The position numbers and the translations under genes were made by a program. Of a stretch of DNA of 64,000 nt, positions 62,110 through 64,000 are shown in pieces; positions within the stretch are counted from its first letter, which is position 1, and every line of letters begins with the position of its first letter. Under the pieces are notes generated by a model. It saw nothing but the letters and a program-made list of their open reading frames with translations. It was not told where the DNA came from and searched no databases. Source of the DNA: Chloroflexota bacterium (GTDB taxonomy: Bacteria; Chloroflexota; Chloroflexia; Chloroflexales; Herpetosiphonaceae); contig JAIUOC010000004.1 in the NCBI GenBank assembly GCA_020161265.1, forward strand, positions 124,001-188,000, written 5' to 3'.

Positions 62110-62583
62110 ATGCCACGACGACGAAAAATTGCCAAGCGGATTGTGCCTGGTGATCCAATTCACAACAGCGTACACGTGCAAATGTTGATCAATAAGGTCA
62201 TGATGCACGGTAAAAAAAGTGTCGCTGAAAATATCGTATATCGCGCGTTGGATGTTGCAGCTCAACGCTTGAACCGCGAACCAGTTGATCTGTTCGAACA
62301 AGTGCTGCGCAACTCCAGCCCTACCATCGAAGTTCGCCCAAAGCGCGTCGGTGGTTCAACCTACCAAGTGCCTGTTGAAGTGAAAAGCGACCGCCGGATT
62401 GCCTTGGCGATTCGTTGGTTGTTGACCGCCGCTCGCGGTCGCAGCGGCAAACCAATGCACGAACGCTTGGCGCTCGAATTGGTCGATGCTTTCAACAACA
62501 CTGGTGCAACCGTCAAGCGTCGTGAAGAAGTTCACCGTATGGCCGAAGCCAACCGCGCCTTCTCACACTACGCTCGCTTCTAA
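62110..62583 (+). CDS. rpsG: 30S ribosomal protein S7
   Basis: A 157-residue S7, a primary 16S rRNA binder that organises the 30S head. It shows MPRRRKIAKRIVPGDPIHNS, LINKVMMHGKKSVAENIVY, PTIEVRPKRVGGSTYQVPVE and MAEANRAFSHYARF. It follows rpsL by 11 bases in the usual str order. Confidence 0.98.
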   Translation: MPRRRKIAKRIVPGDPIHNSVHVQMLINKVMMHGKKSVAENIVYRALDVAAQRLNREPVDLFEQVLRNSSPTIEVRPKRVGGSTYQVPVEVKSDRRIALAIRWLLTAARGRSGKPMHERLALELVDAFNNTGATVKRREEVHRMAEANRAFSHYARF

Positions 62584-62639
62584 AGTTTGTGGCCACCCCT
62601 CACGACCAGCGTCGTGAAACAATTGGGTCGGTGACCAGA

Positions 62640-62668
62640 GCGGCTAGACGCGAGTTTAGCCGCTTTTT
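62640..62668 (+). terminator. Terminator between rpsG and fusA
   Basis: GCGGCTA (62640-62646) pairs with TAGCCGC (62657-62663), and TTTTT follows. A separate small hairpin CACGAC/GTCGTG lies at 62601-62616. It suggests that fusA is partly separated from the ribosomal genes. Confidence 0.75.
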
Positions 62669-62681
62669 GCCTGCATACTTA

Positions 62682-62690
62682 TGGTACAAT
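62682..62690 (+). promoter_or_regulatory. Extended -10 of fusA
   Basis: TGGTACAAT 61 bases before the fusA ATG, just after the terminator. The -35 is poor (GCTTTT at 17 bases). The same TGGTACAAT precedes glpX, recN and the zinc-ribbon gene. Confidence 0.5.
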
Positions 62691-62750
62691 ACAACGTCAC
62701 CGCCGTGCAGGCTGTCACCAGCTAATACTAACCATGTAACGGAGTAAGGA

Positions 62751-64000
62751 ATGCCTCGCTCGACACCACTCGACAGAGTACGCAATATTGGGATTATTGC
62801 CCACATTGACGCAGGGAAAACTACCACCACCGAACGGATTTTGTTCTATACCGGTCGTAACTATAAGATCGGTGAAGTCCACGAAGGCGCTGCCACCATG
62901 GACTGGATGGAACAAGAACGCGAACGCGGGATTACGATTACCGCTGCTGCTACCACCGCTCACTGGGAATATGCTGAGCAACGCTATCAAGTCAATATTA
63001 TTGATACCCCTGGCCACGTGGACTTTACGGCTGAAGTAGAGCGCTCATTGCGCGTGCTCGACGGTGGCGTAGTGGTGTTCGATGCAGTGGCCGGTGTGGA
63101 GCCACAATCAGAAACGGTGTGGCGACAAGCTGATAAATATAACGTGCCTCGGATTTGTTTTGTCAACAAGATGGACCGCATGGGCGCAAACTTCGATCGC
63201 ACCGTTCAGATGATTGTTGATCGCCTTGGCGCAAAACCAGTGCCGATCCAATTGCCAATCGGGGCCGAAGATCGCTTCCAAGGGATCATCGACTTGATGG
63301 AAAACAAGGCCATCTTCTACATGGACGATGTTGGTAAAGTCCAAGAAGAACGCGAAATTCCTGCTGAATTGGCTGAAAAAGCCAAAGCAGCCCGCGAATA
63401 TATGCTCGAAGCCATCGCCGAAACCGACGATGAGTTGATGATGCTCTATCTCGAAGGCGAAGAATTGCAAGTGCCTGAATTGCGCCGCGCTCTGCGTGCC
63501 GCCACCATTGGCAACAAATTGGTGCCAGTCTTGTGTGGTTCAGCCTTGAAAAACAAGGGCGTGCAACGCATGCTCGACGCAGTGGTCTTGCTCTTGCCTT
63601 CACCATTGGAAATTCCAGTAACCAAGGCTGTGCGCCCAGGCGTTGATTCAGAAGCCGAAGATGCAGAGTTCATCGAGCGTCCAGCCGATGAAAATGCACC
63701 TTTCACTGGTTTGGTCTTCAAAATTATGGCTGACCCATTCGTGGGTAAGTTGGCCTACTTCCGCGTTTACTCAGGTAAACTCGAAACTGGCTCATACGTT
63801 TTGAACACCACCAAGAACAAGCGCGAACGGGTTGGTCGCTTGCTGCAAATGCACGCTAACCACCGCGAAGAAATCAAGGAAGTCTATGCAGGCGATATCG
63901 CAGCTGTGGTGGGTCCAAAGGATACCTTCACTGGCGATACCATCTGTTCACCAGATGATCCGGTGGTTTTGGAAAGCATCAAGTTCCCAGAACCAGTGAT
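62751..64000 (+). CDS. fusA: Elongation factor G (cut by window end)
   Basis: The first 416 residues of EF-G, the GTPase that moves tRNA and mRNA through the ribosome. G1 is AHIDAGKTT, switch I is [15 protein letters not shown]3 is DTPGHVDF and G4 is NKMD. Domain II begins around [20 protein letters not shown]. The rest lies beyond the window. GGAGTAAGG precedes the ATG at 62751. Confidence 0.97.
   Translation, partial: MPRSTPLDRVRNIGIIAHIDAGKTTTTERILFYTGRNYKIGEVHEGAATMDWMEQERERGITITAAATTAHWEYAEQRYQVNIIDTPGHVDFTAEVERSLRVLDGGVVVFDAVAGVEPQSETVWRQADKYNVPRICFVNKMDRMGANFDRTVQMIVDRLGAKPVPIQLPIGAEDRFQGIIDLMENKAIFYMDDVGKVQEEREIPAELAEKAKAAREYMLEAIAETDDELMMLYLEGEELQVPELRRALRAATIGNKLVPVLCGSALKNKGVQRMLDAVVLLLPSPLEIPVTKAVRPGVDSEAEDAEFIERPADENAPFTGLVFKIMADPFVGKLAYFRVYSGKLETGSYVLNTTKNKRERVGRLLQMHANHREEIKEVYAGDIAAVVGPKDTFTGDTICSPDDPVVLESIKFPEPV

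Overview
The window looks like a chromosomal stretch of a filamentous Chloroflexota bacterium, most likely Herpetosiphon or a close relative. This rests on overall gene style, the hrcA-grpE-dnaK-dnaJ order under a perfect CIRCE operator, a short actinobacterial-type inositol-phosphate synthase, secreted proteins with a YLP/FLP tail, and my recall of that genus. It is an inference that only a database search would settle. Genes are dense and there is no phage, insertion sequence, CRISPR array, tRNA or rRNA that I can support.

Layout. 1-5.9 kb: a partial aldo/keto reductase, a HAD phosphatase, an AT-rich orphan PD-(D/E)XK nuclease-like gene, a translationally coupled solute-binding protein and hybrid histidine kinase, and a double zinc-ribbon/RGG protein. 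6.1-11.1 kb: the hrcA-grpE-dnaK-dnaJ heat-shock operon. 11.3-14.6 kb: a secreted M4 metalloprotease behind a structured leader with a possible 8-codon peptide. 14.6-20.5 kb: a three-gene ABC-2 exporter, an SDR oxidoreductase, a Nudix hydrolase and a second ABC-2 permease coupled to a small membrane protein. 20.6-24.3 kb: small membrane proteins, a zinc-ribbon/Nudix/MazG-like fusion, and a secreted SGNH hydrolase. 24.3-30.7 kb: a WecA/MraY-type glycosyl-phosphate transferase, a large O-antigen-ligase-like protein with a TPR tail, and recN. 30.9-39.1 kb: a HEAT/SH3 membrane protein, a membrane-tethered AAA ATPase, glpX, rho, an ABC-F ATPase and birA. 39.2-47.4 kb: a six-gene polysaccharide operon with overlapping genes, behind a near-consensus promoter with a perfect CRP-type palindrome just downstream. 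47.4-51.2 kb: a lipoprotein, two methyltransferases and a four-repeat surface protein. 51.2-57.3 kb: ilvE, an EamA transporter, a MocR regulator, a 51-residue membrane peptide and a CHASE3 histidine kinase. 57.5-61.2 kb: an orphan, inositol-phosphate synthase, an LpxL/PatA-like acyltransferase and a GT2 glycosyltransferase. 61.4-64 kb: the str operon (rpsL, rpsG, fusA, the last cut by the window edge).

The most unusual structure is non-coding. Several intergenic regions are filled or bracketed by short degenerate arrays with a 7-base (one family 9-base) period. Different families share the same layout: one copy just after a stop codon and an inverted copy just before the next gene. Examples lie between dnaK and dnaJ, at 31.9-32.2 kb, 36.2-36.5 kb, 59.05-59.23 kb and 61.24-61.41 kb. 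Two genes start directly after such an array with no visible ribosome binding site. The arrays could act as RNA hairpins, target-site repeats or a class of small dispersed elements.
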